Origin: a virus
IMG/VR virus record: IMGVR_UViG_3300046170_000347
Span: 1 to 64,000 of that record
Length of the DNA stretch: 64,000 nt
Reading direction: 5' to 3' (one strand)
Under the pieces are notes generated by a model, which was given only the letters and a program-made list of their open reading frames with translations, had not been told where the DNA came from and did no database searches. Position numbers and translations under genes: made by a program. Positions within the stretch are counted from its first letter, which is position 1; every line of letters begins with the position of its first letter. Shown here piece by piece: positions 33,901 to 43,700 of the stretch.

Positions 33901-36900
33901 TTTGACATCTTCTTTTTTAAATCCAGACTCATCATAGCGTTTTTGAAACTCTTCTGGTGTTCTAGCTTCAACTACTTTACCTTCAGAAGGATCTGCTTGC
34001 TTCACATCTTTCTCATAAGCCGTAATAGCAGCACCTTGTATTTCTGACTGTATGTTATTATACAGTTCACCGCCTTTTATATACTTACTTAGCTCTTGCT
34101 CGGCGCTTTTTATAGCTTCTTTGTTTTCAAGAAGTTCAGATTCTGATAAATTAGTTTTATCTAAATTTTTTAATCTATAAATTCTTTCGTTAAGCTCTTG
34201 TTTTTTTAATAAAAACTCTCTAGCGTTTTGTCTAGCAGTTGTTCCTTTTGGTGATACAAACTCTACAGGATTCAAGGGTTGTAGACCATACGGTGTTAAC
34301 ATAAAAGACTTACCATTTAGTTGAGCTTCTATTAAAGATTCGTTTAATATTAAATTTTGTAAATAAGAATCATTGACAGAATTTTTTTGTATACCTAATC
34401 TTTTATAAAGCATGCCCACGCCATCTAGCCCATAGTAAGACAATACTTCTCCATCTCTATCGTTTAGTTTTTCTCCGTTTTTTATTTTTTGAGATACTAA
34501 ATAAAACTCAGATTCTCTTGGAGCATTGCCTGCATTTTTCTCTGCTTGAATTAGTTCATAAGCAGCATTGACAGCTATTTGAGTATCAACTACTCTGTAA
34601 TCTTCTTTTAACCTTTTAAATTCAGCGTCAGCCTCTTGTTTAGTTATCTTACCTTCTCTTTTTCTTTTTAGTAGATCGTTTACTTTATTTTCAAAAGCGT
34701 CATTAAGTTCTGCCTGCGCATTTTCTTGATCAACTTCAAATCCTTCTTTTTCTAATAATCCACCTTCTTTTACTTTCACGCCTAATCTTTGAGCAGATTC
34801 TTTAGCTTCTAAATCTAATCTACCGCTAGTTTTAGCATTTATAACATCGCTTTTAAATTCTTTGCCAATGCTGCGCATGTTAGGAACAGACTTAGTTAAA
34901 GTCCCAGCTATAATCATTTTTATAGTTTCTACAGCTTGAGTATGCAATGAAACAGTTAAATTACCTTGCTCGTCAAATAAACCTCCGGCAGCTACAGCGC
35001 TTCCAAACTGATATGTTGTTGCACCACCAAATGCACTACCAACAGATCTTGAAACTCTTCTATAAGTGTTAGGAGCGTATTTTGTTAAAGCATTTACAAC
35101 TGGAGAGAAGATTCTACCTATTTTAGATTTACCTAAAAATTTAACAAAAGGATCATACATAGCATGACCTACGGCTAATGAAGATCCAAAACCTGCTGAA
35201 CTAGGTAAAGATTCTAAGTCAAAATCTCCTGTTCTATATTGGCCAACTATGCTACCACCAGTAAAAGTTACGGCTTGACCAAGAACTGAGTTTACTGTTT
35301 TAAAAGCAGGTAGCGCGTATGGTATTTTTGAAAATCTTTTACTTTGAGTAGCTAGTTTATTTGCCCATTTTTGTGTTTTACCTACAATATTACCACTACC
35401 TCTAGTGAATAAATATACATCACCCATCCAAGCTAATAGATCTGGTGCAGTAGCACCAATTTCTTGACCTGTGTTTTCTGGTGATATAAAACCACCTCCC
35501 GGTATTTGTATAGCTAAAGAGTTATCTAGAGCTTCTTTGCTTGGAGTAAAACCATTAGTTTGCATCCAATTTAAATAATTATCTTTAACTTGTCTATCTG
35601 TAGGAGCCGCGTCACCGCCTAATAAATTAACCGTAGCAGCGTAAAATTCATCAGTAAAACCTCCTTGTTCTGTTGTTAAAGGATCTCTATCTAGCTGAAA
35701 AGCTCTGTTTACTATTTTATAATTTTCTACAGCGTCATTAAAAGCTTTTATAAGAGGATGACCATCTTCGTCGTTTATAGCTCTAACGTCTAATTTTTCT
35801 AAATAACCAGGTAGTCTACCATTTAAAGCTATTTCCTCTACTAAGCTAGATATATCTTTAGTCCATTCAAATCCTTTTTGACCTTTATAACCTCCATTTT
35901 TACTAAAAAAACTAGGATCATTTGCGGCGCCACTGTTTGCTTTATCCCAGTTATATATTTCTTGAGCTAATCCAACAATTTTAAAATAATCATTATTTAG
36001 TTTTTGCTTTAAAACATCTTTTTCTGTTGTATCCGCTAATTTTTTAGCTTTTTGAAAAAGTTCTATTTCAGATTCTTGTACTTTATCGAGGTCTATGTTT
36101 TTTATCTCATCTCCAAAAAATAATCTTTCGCCATAATTTTCTTTAGAAGCCTCTTTGTCTTGCTCTTCCGGGCTTAATTCTAAAAACTTTAATTCATTTT
36201 TAGTAAGAAACTGCTTGCCATCTTTTAAAACATCGTCAATACTTACGTCATTAAATTGTAAATTAGCTTGAGATCCTAAGTAATCAGTTCTATAATTTTG
36301 CACACTAGGAATACTTATAGCCTTAGATCTATCGTTTCTTTCTTTTTCAGCTTCTCTAGTACTTTTAATTGTAGGAAAATAACTACTTCCTACAGAGTTA
36401 CCGTATTCATCTAAAGACGCTTGTATAGCAAGTTCATTGTTTGTTTCCCATACTTGATTGCCTAGTTGATTGTTTAATTCTACAGGATCATATTTTTGAA
36501 TTAAAACCTCATCTAAAACAGTAGTAGTTCCTTCCATTGGCATAGAACTATAATTTATTATCTCAGCGTTAGGATTTGATTTAACATAATCAGCAACCGT
36601 TGAAACGTTTTCAAAGCCAGGTTGATTACTGTCAATCATTTGTTGAATTTGATTAAAAGTAAATTCTTTTGAAGATCCTTCTTTAAACCTTGTTCCTTTT
36701 GGAGGTTGAATTAAAACTCTAGTATCATATTTAATTTCTCCACTTTTTATTGCTTTAATGCCTTCTTCCTGCGATTGTTTTTTAGATTCAAAATCTTTTT
36801 TAAGTTTATTGTATTCTGCCTTTTTATTTTCGTAATCTTCTAAAGATAAACCGCCTCTAAACAAGTCATCAGATATGTTTCTACCTATGTCATCTAAGCT

Positions 36901-37170
36901 TTGGTTATAAGGATTTGTAAATGGCAATACTGATCCGCCAATTCCAAATTCGCCAATCCCGCTTAAAGCTGCTTGCACGTTTGGTGTTGCCGTTGCTACA
37001 GTCGTGCTCTCCTCTGTAACAACAGGCGGCTTTCCCTCTTCTACTACTTCAACAGTTTCAGACTTGGGCGCGTGTGTTTGTTTCCACTCATTAGCTCTTG
37101 CTATTTTCTCATCGCGAGTTAAACTTTGTGGAAGTTCAGCTATGTATTCTTCTAATGTAATATGACTCAT
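27976..37170 (-). CDS. Giant polyvalent internal virion protein, 3064 aa
   Basis: Probably packaged in the head and ejected with the DNA. Near residue 1118 a zincin motif (VTHEIPHSIL, HExxH) is seen. Near 2040-2225 is a HAD-type phosphatase domain (RVFDFDYTAAIT, FILTARP, FYFADDALKN). Elsewhere are long Lys/Glu helices and, at ~2450-2850, a conserved helical region with NTRSALLQTISAVNFLNW. The C-terminus carries two LGLTKKQIKAL / FGLTKKEIRDL repeats. This fits the large polyvalent protein class described in phages. No RNA polymerase motif was found. The frame is fully open for 9.2 kb, despite indels elsewhere. Confidence 0.75.
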   Translation of the reverse strand: MSHITLEEYIAELPQSLTRDEKIARANEWKQTHAPKSETVEVVEEGKPPVVTEESTTVATATPNVQAALSGIGEFGIGGSVLPFTNPYNQSLDDIGRNISDDLFRGGLSLEDYENKKAEYNKLKKDFESKKQSQEEGIKAIKSGEIKYDTRVLIQPPKGTRFKEGSSKEFTFNQIQQMIDSNQPGFENVSTVADYVKSNPNAEIINYSSMPMEGTTTVLDEVLIQKYDPVELNNQLGNQVWETNNELAIQASLDEYGNSVGSSYFPTIKSTREAEKERNDRSKAISIPSVQNYRTDYLGSQANLQFNDVSIDDVLKDGKQFLTKNELKFLELSPEEQDKEASKENYGERLFFGDEIKNIDLDKVQESEIELFQKAKKLADTTEKDVLKQKLNNDYFKIVGLAQEIYNWDKANSGAANDPSFFSKNGGYKGQKGFEWTKDISSLVEEIALNGRLPGYLEKLDVRAINDEDGHPLIKAFNDAVENYKIVNRAFQLDRDPLTTEQGGFTDEFYAATVNLLGGDAAPTDRQVKDNYLNWMQTNGFTPSKEALDNSLAIQIPGGGFISPENTGQEIGATAPDLLAWMGDVYLFTRGSGNIVGKTQKWANKLATQSKRFSKIPYALPAFKTVNSVLGQAVTFTGGSIVGQYRTGDFDLESLPSSAGFGSSLAVGHAMYDPFVKFLGKSKIGRIFSPVVNALTKYAPNTYRRVSRSVGSAFGGATTYQFGSAVAAGGLFDEQGNLTVSLHTQAVETIKMIIAGTLTKSVPNMRSIGKEFKSDVINAKTSGRLDLEAKESAQRLGVKVKEGGLLEKEGFEVDQENAQAELNDAFENKVNDLLKRKREGKITKQEADAEFKRLKEDYRVVDTQIAVNAAYELIQAEKNAGNAPRESEFYLVSQKIKNGEKLNDRDGEVLSYYGLDGVGMLYKRLGIQKNSVNDSYLQNLILNESLIEAQLNGKSFMLTPYGLQPLNPVEFVSPKGTTARQNAREFLLKKQELNERIYRLKNLDKTNLSESELLENKEAIKSAEQELSKYIKGGELYNNIQSEIQGAAITAYEKDVKQADPSEGKVVEARTPEEFQKRYDESGFKKEDVKGKIAFTDKDGNKVINREFALQQRNFTPVTHEIPHSILKDSFKDAEGNVTPEGIEMIDGVLGKLTPRQKQVLDEELASRYDVGQSKEKWYEENITVLAELIKRGEIEFSRSFGEGLAGLVPAFKSFLPNIEVNPETGKGIFEMLKAQDLGRVEIKETPKKVEVETTAENLELATPSGRFSLAKKDSNTVNRLFAEKGKDASFEILELLRPTATSLARRFKNRPRYDEELLVDEIMTGKRGMLDVINDYAAKVEKGEKVKELSLFLNNSFSTKTGFKRYIEIADRNLGKEFDTSVDDLVGLKDVAVEETIKEEEKVTATKRLPSEVKMKPEFVENLGIEVKEGQTPEQAIQEALKTQVLDSFKDVDINKYKDLKTPRSLAEFYAKMLGIESEAGIKALMIPNRNFPAGEKAAATRAKQFILDNLQAIHSRINTPGFKQTKVGKALLNDKGDLKPGSLKTLRDIISGKNITVEGYDGKSIEFNPLENGRPVPLYRRSQPLKVVLASYFKNNALEYLKGDAGQRAKLGAKFSEDKKVPKITTGKEREELKYTQPSFVRDKIFEKSKKTGALKGYTIIDTKSPEYKAAVKDFKSFFEFYPEGKRYVEQSMTGGRDLTFRDIPNFESLFGKSNRDNKATRFTYAATEMFLAGKVNKGLRDGSILRNNKFRLDEIENFYLKVQEFLKTKEGKGKYRIFEQFLRDSAKGQGHLNRFGAALVFYPINPLTGKAVSVKVKEEHMAPVNKIGLMLLEAAKRGTVKEEFKDIKAIYGQGALRYNDDKALSVFLDKNLPPEYYDKVLKAVREGKLDFLPQGTASLIRYTIENTIDPFAYAFTETQKSIGEFFVGKSKKVTTPFEILENSKVVNELITKVLTGEITRERAKKDYQELQRVVDPKAKSAEKMNDLASSSFRFDKAATNEAVVENLRGADAALELSRSLNIENGKPVPKKERKIRVFDFDYTAAITKSKILVEVPGRPIDIEMLDIAARRIFKKEFENKPSSKQNFENLNEEQQARVLKDFPSGKTFKIDAAEFAEKSAQLEQEGAKFDFSDFSKVVDGKKGPLFDVMKRIAEKRGTEDLFILTARPQDAAGPIKEFMKALGIDIPLKNITGLADGKASAKGRWIMDKVSEGYNDFYFADDALKNVEAVKEILDQADVKGKVQQAKFSNAKTFNTITNEMIEASSGIEAYKTFSAAKAKTLGQNKGRFDWLTMASSAEDFKGLLYKMIGKGKQGEAHFEFLKNNLIDPYNRAEDSAIQAKISAANDFMALKSMYKTIPTTLKKETGVGKFTYQHALRTYMWTKQGMSIPGLSKADAAKLNKFVTDSAELQTFADQLIVSQKGKMYPEPGKDWLAGNLTTDIIGGINKVNRAEYQKTFRENVDIIFSPENLNKMEAAYGTRWRKALEDTLRRMKSGSNRPIGGSEITNKVLDWTNNSVGAVMFLNTRSALLQTISAVNFLNWGDNNPIAAGKAFANQKQFWGDFMKLMNSDYLVQRRNGLKINVSESEIADAVKDSKNKVNAAISYLLSKGFVLTRYADSFAIASGGSTFYRNRIKKYVKEGMSTELAEQQAFADFKDVAEESQQSSDASKISMQQASGAGRVILNWANTPMQYVRIQKRAAQDLINGRGDWKTNVSKIAYYGAIQNLIFNSLQQALFAIGFGSDEDEKDPKIKARNEKKITRVANGMIDSQLKGLGIAGNAMVAAKNTVLKIIEESGKKRPEYEKAAIEALSFSPAISSKYRKIVGGLKSFSWNAKEMKEKGFSLDNPAYLAGAQIFTAFTNIPLDRVVKKTNNIRGILSEQTAEWQKISLAAGYGTYDIGLPYYGGWDAVADPTPAEIEQKKFDTMKKDTKTQEQIDMLLDLGLTKKQIKALGKEDARVKKIIELQSGIPMRPTEESEETKTKPTTETKPTPQPKPPLKPKAATETAEQKLRRQFDSIKAENKPDQVKTLTKFGLTKKEIRDLRYEKNRVEKILELMNN

Positions 37171-37181
37171 TTAATTAAATT

Positions 37182-38279
37182 TTATAAGTTATTATCAGCA
37201 ATAAACTTTTGGGCTTGAGCTTTTTTAGCTTCTGCTAAATCAAATACAGCAGCGTCTTCTTTTACTGTAGGAAATTTGTTTGTAATAAACTGCTTTATGT
37301 AGTTGTTCATAAAATATTCTTTATATTTACTTTCAAATAATATTTTATTGTCTTGCGATAGTGGCAAGTCTTTTTCATAACTCCAAGCTTTAGATCCAGC
37401 ATTAGCATTTTGAACCATTTGATCATCTTCCTCTACACTAGTACCTTGAGCTATATAAACGTTCCAAGCAGCTACAGCCTCTTGCTCTTGGGATAGTAAG
37501 CCTGATACTTCTGCGTTTATAAAAGGATCAGCTTTTTTTCTTATTTTGTCTAGATCAAATTTTAAAATATTCCTACCTTTACCACCACCTATATCTATTA
37601 TTTCATAATCAAACGTACCGTCTTGGTTTTTTAAAATAAACTCATCTTGTATCATGGCCATAGGTGATAAGTTACCATCTTTTAATATATCTTTAGCTGC
37701 AAACAAACCTACCTTAGTAAGCAAAGCTAGCATGCCTTTGTTGATATCTGGTGTAGAAGCTATAAAAGCGCTACCAGCTTGCAGTATAGCACTTAAAGCC
37801 GTGTTGTTAACTACAAAAGGTTTTTCCAGCATTGGTCCTTCAAAAACAATAGTTTGACTACCGTCTACATTCAAGTAAAGATTTAAGTTGTAACCATCTG
37901 TTTTAGAGAATCCAGGCTTAGCAGTGATAATAGAATTTGCTACTATGTATTGGTAATTATTGTTAACGTCGTAGTTAGGAGTTTCTGTTACAGAAAGCTC
38001 ACCAATCAAGTCTTCTATAAAAGTTATTGAAGTAGTAGGTGCATCATCTAACTGTTTTAACATTTTCTTTTCAGCAACACAGCCAGGCTCAGAACACTTG
38101 TTATTTTGTATAGCTATTTTTAAGTCAGCATATATTTTAACGGTATCTTGATAAGCATTATCTAATATTTTAAAATCATAGTTAGAGGCTACACCTATAA
38201 ATCTTTTGTCGTAGGCTATAGCGTTACTTTCATTAAACTGCTTTATAGCAAGATTATTTAATATGTTTTTATCTTCCAT
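37182..38279 (-). CDS. Internal virion protein candidate, 365 aa
   Basis: MEDKNILNNLAIKQFNESNA... soluble, helical, with CSEPGCVAEKKML near residue 65 and a Gln/Asp-rich C-terminus. It lies between the T7 gp14-like protein and the giant protein, the position of T7-type internal core proteins. No family recognised by sequence. Confidence 0.55.
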   Translation of the reverse strand: MEDKNILNNLAIKQFNESNAIAYDKRFIGVASNYDFKILDNAYQDTVKIYADLKIAIQNNKCSEPGCVAEKKMLKQLDDAPTTSITFIEDLIGELSVTETPNYDVNNNYQYIVANSIITAKPGFSKTDGYNLNLYLNVDGSQTIVFEGPMLEKPFVVNNTALSAILQAGSAFIASTPDINKGMLALLTKVGLFAAKDILKDGNLSPMAMIQDEFILKNQDGTFDYEIIDIGGGKGRNILKFDLDKIRKKADPFINAEVSGLLSQEQEAVAAWNVYIAQGTSVEEDDQMVQNANAGSKAWSYEKDLPLSQDNKILFESKYKEYFMNNYIKQFITNKFPTVKEDAAVFDLAEAKKAQAQKFIADNNL

Positions 38280-38287
38280 AATTATCC

Positions 38288-38956
38288 TTATTTACCAAAA
38301 AGCCCCCCTGCTATTTGTCCTATACTACCTATAGCACCTGTTATAGCAGCTGTTGAATCAGCAGCAGCCATACCGGCAGCGGCTCTAGCAGCTTGCATCT
38401 CAGAGTATGTTCTATCTATTTGCCCTTGCTCTCTACCTTCTCTTACACCAAACATAAATTGAGCACCAGAAACATCTGCTTGTTGCAGTCTTTGCTGTTC
38501 TGACATTAACCTCATTTGCTGTTGATTTTCACCCTCTGCTCTCATTTTTTCATTTTGAACTTCTTGTTGTTCTATAGAAGCAGCTACGCTTTGTTTGCTT
38601 TTTAGCGCTGCATTAGCTAAGGCAGTAGCGCCTCCTGCTGAAGCACCAGTAGATCTTATTGTATCTAATGTGTTTGCTAAAGAAACATCAGCCTCTTCTA
38701 TTTGCATTTCAGCAGCTTTAGTCGCTACGCTTAGTTGACTAAAAGGATTTGTTATCATAGAAGATAGATCCGCCACTGCTGCGTAAGGATCTATTATATC
38801 TTGTCTGTTAGCTTCTAAAGAGTTTAATTTTTTTTGTAATTTTTTAGCTCTAGCCGCAGCCGCTCTTTGAGCTGCTTTTGCTGCGCTTGAACCAAAAATA
38901 CCCCCTATAATACTTGAAGCACCTCCTATAACTGCTGCTGCTACTGGTAAAGGCAT
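38288..38956 (-). CDS. Internal virion protein, T7 gp14-like, 222 aa
   Basis: Starts with a Gly/Ala/Ser-rich amphipathic segment (PVAAAVIGGASSIIGGIFG) and ends with another (AAITGAIGSIGQIAGGLFGK). Between them is an Ala/Gln coiled coil (QQQMRLMSEQQRLQQADV). This layout is typical of the small ejectosome protein that enters the outer membrane. The neighbours fit. Confidence 0.7.
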   Translation of the reverse strand: MPLPVAAAVIGGASSIIGGIFGSSAAKAAQRAAAARAKKLQKKLNSLEANRQDIIDPYAAVADLSSMITNPFSQLSVATKAAEMQIEEADVSLANTLDTIRSTGASAGGATALANAALKSKQSVAASIEQQEVQNEKMRAEGENQQQMRLMSEQQRLQQADVSGAQFMFGVREGREQGQIDRTYSEMQAARAAAGMAAADSTAAITGAIGSIGQIAGGLFGK

Positions 38957-38974
38957 AATTTTATTTTTTTATTA

Positions 38975-40672
38975 TTAATATCCATTGTTCATAGTGTATT
39001 CTGTTCCTACTTGAAACAATTGTTTTTCACCTCCAAGATCTGTAGAAGAATCAGTTGACATAGTTACTACTGCGTAAAATCCTTTTACACCTGTCATTTC
39101 ACGTCCAAAGTGAACTTCATATTCAGCAGGAGAGCTATTGTTTATGAGATTTGCATAATATTTATTTTCTTTACGATAAAATCCAGCTCTAAAGATATTA
39201 CCAACTAAAGTGTTAGGATACGTTTGTCCACTAGAGTCGTAAGCACCTTCTTCATAGCTATAAACTTTGTTTGTATTATCTCTAGAAGAAGAATAATCAA
39301 AACCATTATTAAGTGTATTTCTGCCAGTCGGGTCTGAAACAAAAGAGTCTACAAGCCAACCATTAAATCCTTCGTATTCTATAGTTTTAAACGTTTTACT
39401 TAAATCAGGATTATCATTAAAAACAAAAGTAACTGAAGAAGGATAATTAGTACCGTAAAAATTATTTCTTAAATTAGATATAAACTGTAAAGAAACATTG
39501 TCTTGCAAGGTGTTTGGTTTTGAAAGTATTAATTCTACATAAGTAGGTTGATTATTTATAGATAAAACTACAGTACCAGGCGCTATATTAAGACCTTTAA
39601 CTAGATTACCTAGAGTAATATTACCAACAACATTGTCTACTCTTATTTGAACAGAATTAGAAACAGCGCCTTGCAGTGTTGCTTGAGAGTCTCTGTTTTC
39701 CTGGTTATGATGAAGCCACAAACTACCATTGTTAGTTGTATACATTTGGTTTCTTATACTAACTATTTGACTTGGATTATAATCAAAAAAGCTTGTCCAA
39801 CCGTTTATTCTTTCGTCAAAAGCAAGAGTGTTATATTGAGCTTGTTCATTTGTAGATGTTAAAGTAATATTTCTTTTTGTGTTTATAATATATTGACTCG
39901 TATATATATCCCATCCACCTAAAATAACACCGGGTTTAGAAGCAACTTTTATTCTATTTATTTCATCTCTAAAATAATCCTTCATACCAATAGATGATAT
40001 TTCATCAATGCCGCTTCTTGAAAGTCTAAGTATAGCGTTTTTATTTGCGTCTGCAAAATATTTATTGTAACCATAAATAGCAAAACTTTCTGGATTAGTT
40101 CCAATCCCATATTCACCTAGGTAAGGCTGAATAGCACCTATAACTAAATTAGAAGACGTAACCGTACCACCCCCTTCTGCTGAATATATAGCGTCTTTAT
40201 CTATTAAAGCTCTACTTACTTTTAACTCTTGAAATATATTTAAATTAGTATCTTCAGCATAAAGCTTTTGTATTGATCCATTTGCAGGATCTAAACTTTT
40301 AGTTATATCTTCACCAACACTAAATACATTTGTATTATTTATACCAGTTCTTGAGTTAAATATACCAGAATATATTAAAGTGTTTATTCTTTTAGACTGG
40401 TTTGGATCATCTTCTACTAAATAAGCTTTAGCGCCATAGTCTGTTGAGGTATTGTTGTAGCCGCCTCTAATTCTAGCTTCTTCTATGCACCAATTACCAT
40501 CAGAAGCATTGTTTGCTTGTTGAGGAGAAGTTCTAGGATAACCACCTATAGCACTAGGTATGCCAAAAGAACCATTCCACATAGGTGTGTCTGGATCAGC
40601 AGAACTACTATCAGAGTTTGTCTTTTTAAGAATAAAAGTATTAAAATATTTCACTTCTATTATCGCCGCCAT
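38975..40672 (-). CDS. Tail protein, 565 aa
   Basis: MAAIIEVKYFNTFILKK... is Asn/Ser/Tyr/Thr-rich beta protein typical of tail hub or fibre-like proteins. The MAAIIEVKYFN(T/S)F start recurs in marine phage tail proteins as I recall. The C-terminus (ENKYYANLINNSS..., GVKGFYAVVTM) is a compact beta domain. No enzymatic motif. Located between the 1700-aa tail protein and internal proteins. Confidence 0.6.
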   Translation of the reverse strand: MAAIIEVKYFNTFILKKTNSDSSSADPDTPMWNGSFGIPSAIGGYPRTSPQQANNASDGNWCIEEARIRGGYNNTSTDYGAKAYLVEDDPNQSKRINTLIYSGIFNSRTGINNTNVFSVGEDITKSLDPANGSIQKLYAEDTNLNIFQELKVSRALIDKDAIYSAEGGGTVTSSNLVIGAIQPYLGEYGIGTNPESFAIYGYNKYFADANKNAILRLSRSGIDEISSIGMKDYFRDEINRIKVASKPGVILGGWDIYTSQYIINTKRNITLTSTNEQAQYNTLAFDERINGWTSFFDYNPSQIVSIRNQMYTTNNGSLWLHHNQENRDSQATLQGAVSNSVQIRVDNVVGNITLGNLVKGLNIAPGTVVLSINNQPTYVELILSKPNTLQDNVSLQFISNLRNNFYGTNYPSSVTFVFNDNPDLSKTFKTIEYEGFNGWLVDSFVSDPTGRNTLNNGFDYSSSRDNTNKVYSYEEGAYDSSGQTYPNTLVGNIFRAGFYRKENKYYANLINNSSPAEYEVHFGREMTGVKGFYAVVTMSTDSSTDLGGEKQLFQVGTEYTMNNGY

Positions 40673-40701
40673 AGTTTATTATTACTTGTTTTTTTTATAA
40701 T

Positions 40702-43700
40702 TTAAGGACAATTAAGGGTGTCTGGATCACAACCAAAGTCTAGACCATTGCAAATAGCCCCACCGTTTATGCTAGAGTTAAATGAAGCTGGAGCACCTAT
40801 GCTGCAGTTAAGAAAATCGCCGCTACCATAAACTACTGGACAAACAGATAATATTCCTTCTTCAGCAACAGCAAGATACGAGCTAAAACCAGGAGTTCCA
40901 GGTCCTCCAGGTACGTCTACATTTTCATAATCTAAAAGTATTAAAGGCGTACAATAACAGGGTACTGTACTTGTTCCTGCGATATTCTGGTTTGTTGTGC
41001 AAAAATCTAAACTGTTACTAAATGTCCAATCACTTGGATTTGCTGGCGTAGTTGTTCCAGGTACCAAAAACGGAAAAGTAAAACTAGCAAAAGTATTAGG
41101 TCTCATTACAAAATCACACGCAGCATTGTGAGAGTTTAAAGTTGAAACTTTCCACTGACCACAAGCAAAAACAACATCTGTAACACCAGTTAAATCTATA
41201 TTATCTACTGTTGTAATTGCTGCTTTATTTCCGTATGGTTCTGGACCTGTAACTATTACGCCATTACTATTATATGTAGGCTCTGGAATATCAGTGTACG
41301 TAACATTTGAAACCTGACCTAACAAGTTGCCATTAGATTTGTCATATATTCTTGAGTTTGGCGTTAGAAAAACATAATTTGGATCTCCTATATTACCATA
41401 CTGTGTATTTATTGTAAAATTACCAGCACCTCCGTTAGAATCACCTTCAGCTATACCTGAGTTTATTGGAGTTGGAGGAACGAAAATTGATCCGTCAGGC
41501 AAGGTATCAGTGTTAGTTCCAAAAGGATTAATATATACAATGTCTTTTACGCTAAAATCTTTAACTCCAAAAACAGTATCTACAGTTGCTTCAGAATCTT
41601 TTGCAAAATTAGGATCGGAATAAGCAGGTATACCTTTGGGGGTTCTCATTCTTGCTACCCAAGCTTTGTCTACATAAGCAGTATTAGCTTTTATTATTAC
41701 TTTACACGTGGGCGCGGTATAAGACGCGTCACTACCATTTGCGTCTTTTAGTCTTAATTTTAAAATAGTTACTCCATAATGGTGCGGATCTGTTTTAACT
41801 ATTCTTAAAGAACTAACGCCGCTATTAAATGTGTCATTATCTAAGTTTACATTTTCTTGATCTAAAGCATAACGGTCTACTTGGAGGATTTCTTCAATAT
41901 AATTTTCTCCAAAGGTATTATAAAGATAAGAACCATTAGCTATAGTTCCAGATGGATCTTCTTCAGGACCTGGGTATTGAGAATATAATTCCCAAACTAA
42001 CCCTTCACTAGATCTATGCGTTTGGTTTGTAGAACTACCATCGTCATAAAATCTAGAGCCGTTTTCAGATTCAAAATTAGCTACAGCTACAGAATCTAAT
42101 TGCTCTATGGTTACTAACGCTGGATTAGCTGTACCATCCGGTAAAAGTTCAAATGCACCTTCTGGAGAACATATGCTTCTTAAAACACCGCTTTCTCTAG
42201 ACCCTAATATTACTGGAAGTTGATTTTCTAACACTACTGTTTCTTCAAAAATAGATATAGCGTCTGGTTCAACACCTGTAGAATCTATAACTGTGCATTT
42301 AAAAGTAAAGAAAAAAGTTCTATCGCCTGGATCTGCATTGTAAACAAACATAGAGGCTGTCTTTATATTAAATGATCCCGTAGCTGCACTTGATATCTCT
42401 AAGTCAAAATCCGAAGATCTATCAATGCCATTTAAATCTATGCATGATTCAATTTGCAAGGTAAAATCTGTACCGGCATTTAAAAGGTTTGCACCAAAAA
42501 CATTTCCTACAAAAAACGGTGATGAATTAATAAAATCACCTATAGTTATACCTTCATTAAAGTTGTTAAAATCAAAGCCGTTTAAGCCCGCAGCCCCATT
42601 ACTGTCATAAAGCACAGCGTCATTTAAGTCTGATATTAAACCACTTGAAGATGTTTCCCAAAATATATCTAACAAACTTTCAACAGGTTCTGTTTCGTAA
42701 ACAGCTAAATGCTGAAGCCCGGGCGTTTCTGGCTGAAAGAAACTAAGTAAAGCACCATCAGGTATAAATGTAACAGGGGTAGTACCACCACCACCAGATC
42801 CAACATCTACACTTACAGAAATAACCTGTACAGGTGAGCTTAAGCCTGTAACTGTTGTACCGTCTGGTAAATTTCCACCTCTTACTATCATGTCAACGGC
42901 TATAGATCCTTGTATAGTATTTTGTTGAAGCGTAATTTGATTATTAAGAGCAGCTGGTGGAGTATTGTCAGAATCAACAAAAGCTGTTGCGGTTTCAAAA
43001 CCTGTATCAGCTGTAATACCTATTTGTTTTTGCGTAGTAATTCTAGCTATTAATGGGTTTGAATTAAAGTTATAAAATTGTGGAAAATAATCTGGGCGCG
43101 TAGCTGTTAAAGGTGAAAAATCAAAAAGCTCATCTATTGTAGATATAACACTTACTGTGTCTGATTTTATATTTGGGTAATACTGCTCGTTGTTTTCAAC
43201 GCCCGTGCTAAAATCTAAGTTTTGAACTCTACCAAAAAGCTGTACTGAACTTCTAAATTGTTTTTGCTGAGGCCCTACTTCACTTAAATCTCTAGGTATT
43301 TTATTAATATTGTCATTTATAAGTACAGTATGAGATGTTTTACCTATTTCTTTTGTTACGTCTTTAGGATAAGCAGCCATTATACCCGGTAAGTAAACAT
43401 TGTAATATTCTTGCTCTGTTTGTTTTACTACAATTTTCCAAGAATACCAACCTAGTGGATTATAATCAGCGCTAGTTGAATCTCCGTTATACAAACCAGG
43501 CCAGCCAGTTCTAGTGTTTTTATTTTTTGGGCCTATAGTATTATTGAAAGATATTTTTAAAGAGTCTCCTGGCCATGTAGAATTAGTTATTTCGCCAAAT
43601 GAATTATAAGGAGAAAATATAGTAGAACCAACAAACTCTGTTTGATTAACAGTAACAGAACTTAAACTACTAGAAAGTAAGGTACTAGACTGTCTTCCGT

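Noticed and set aside
27976-37170. Virion RNA polymerase as in N4-like phages
   Set aside because: The size is similar, but I see no polymerase motifs; the DFDY motif belongs to a HAD domain with its LTARP and ADD partners.
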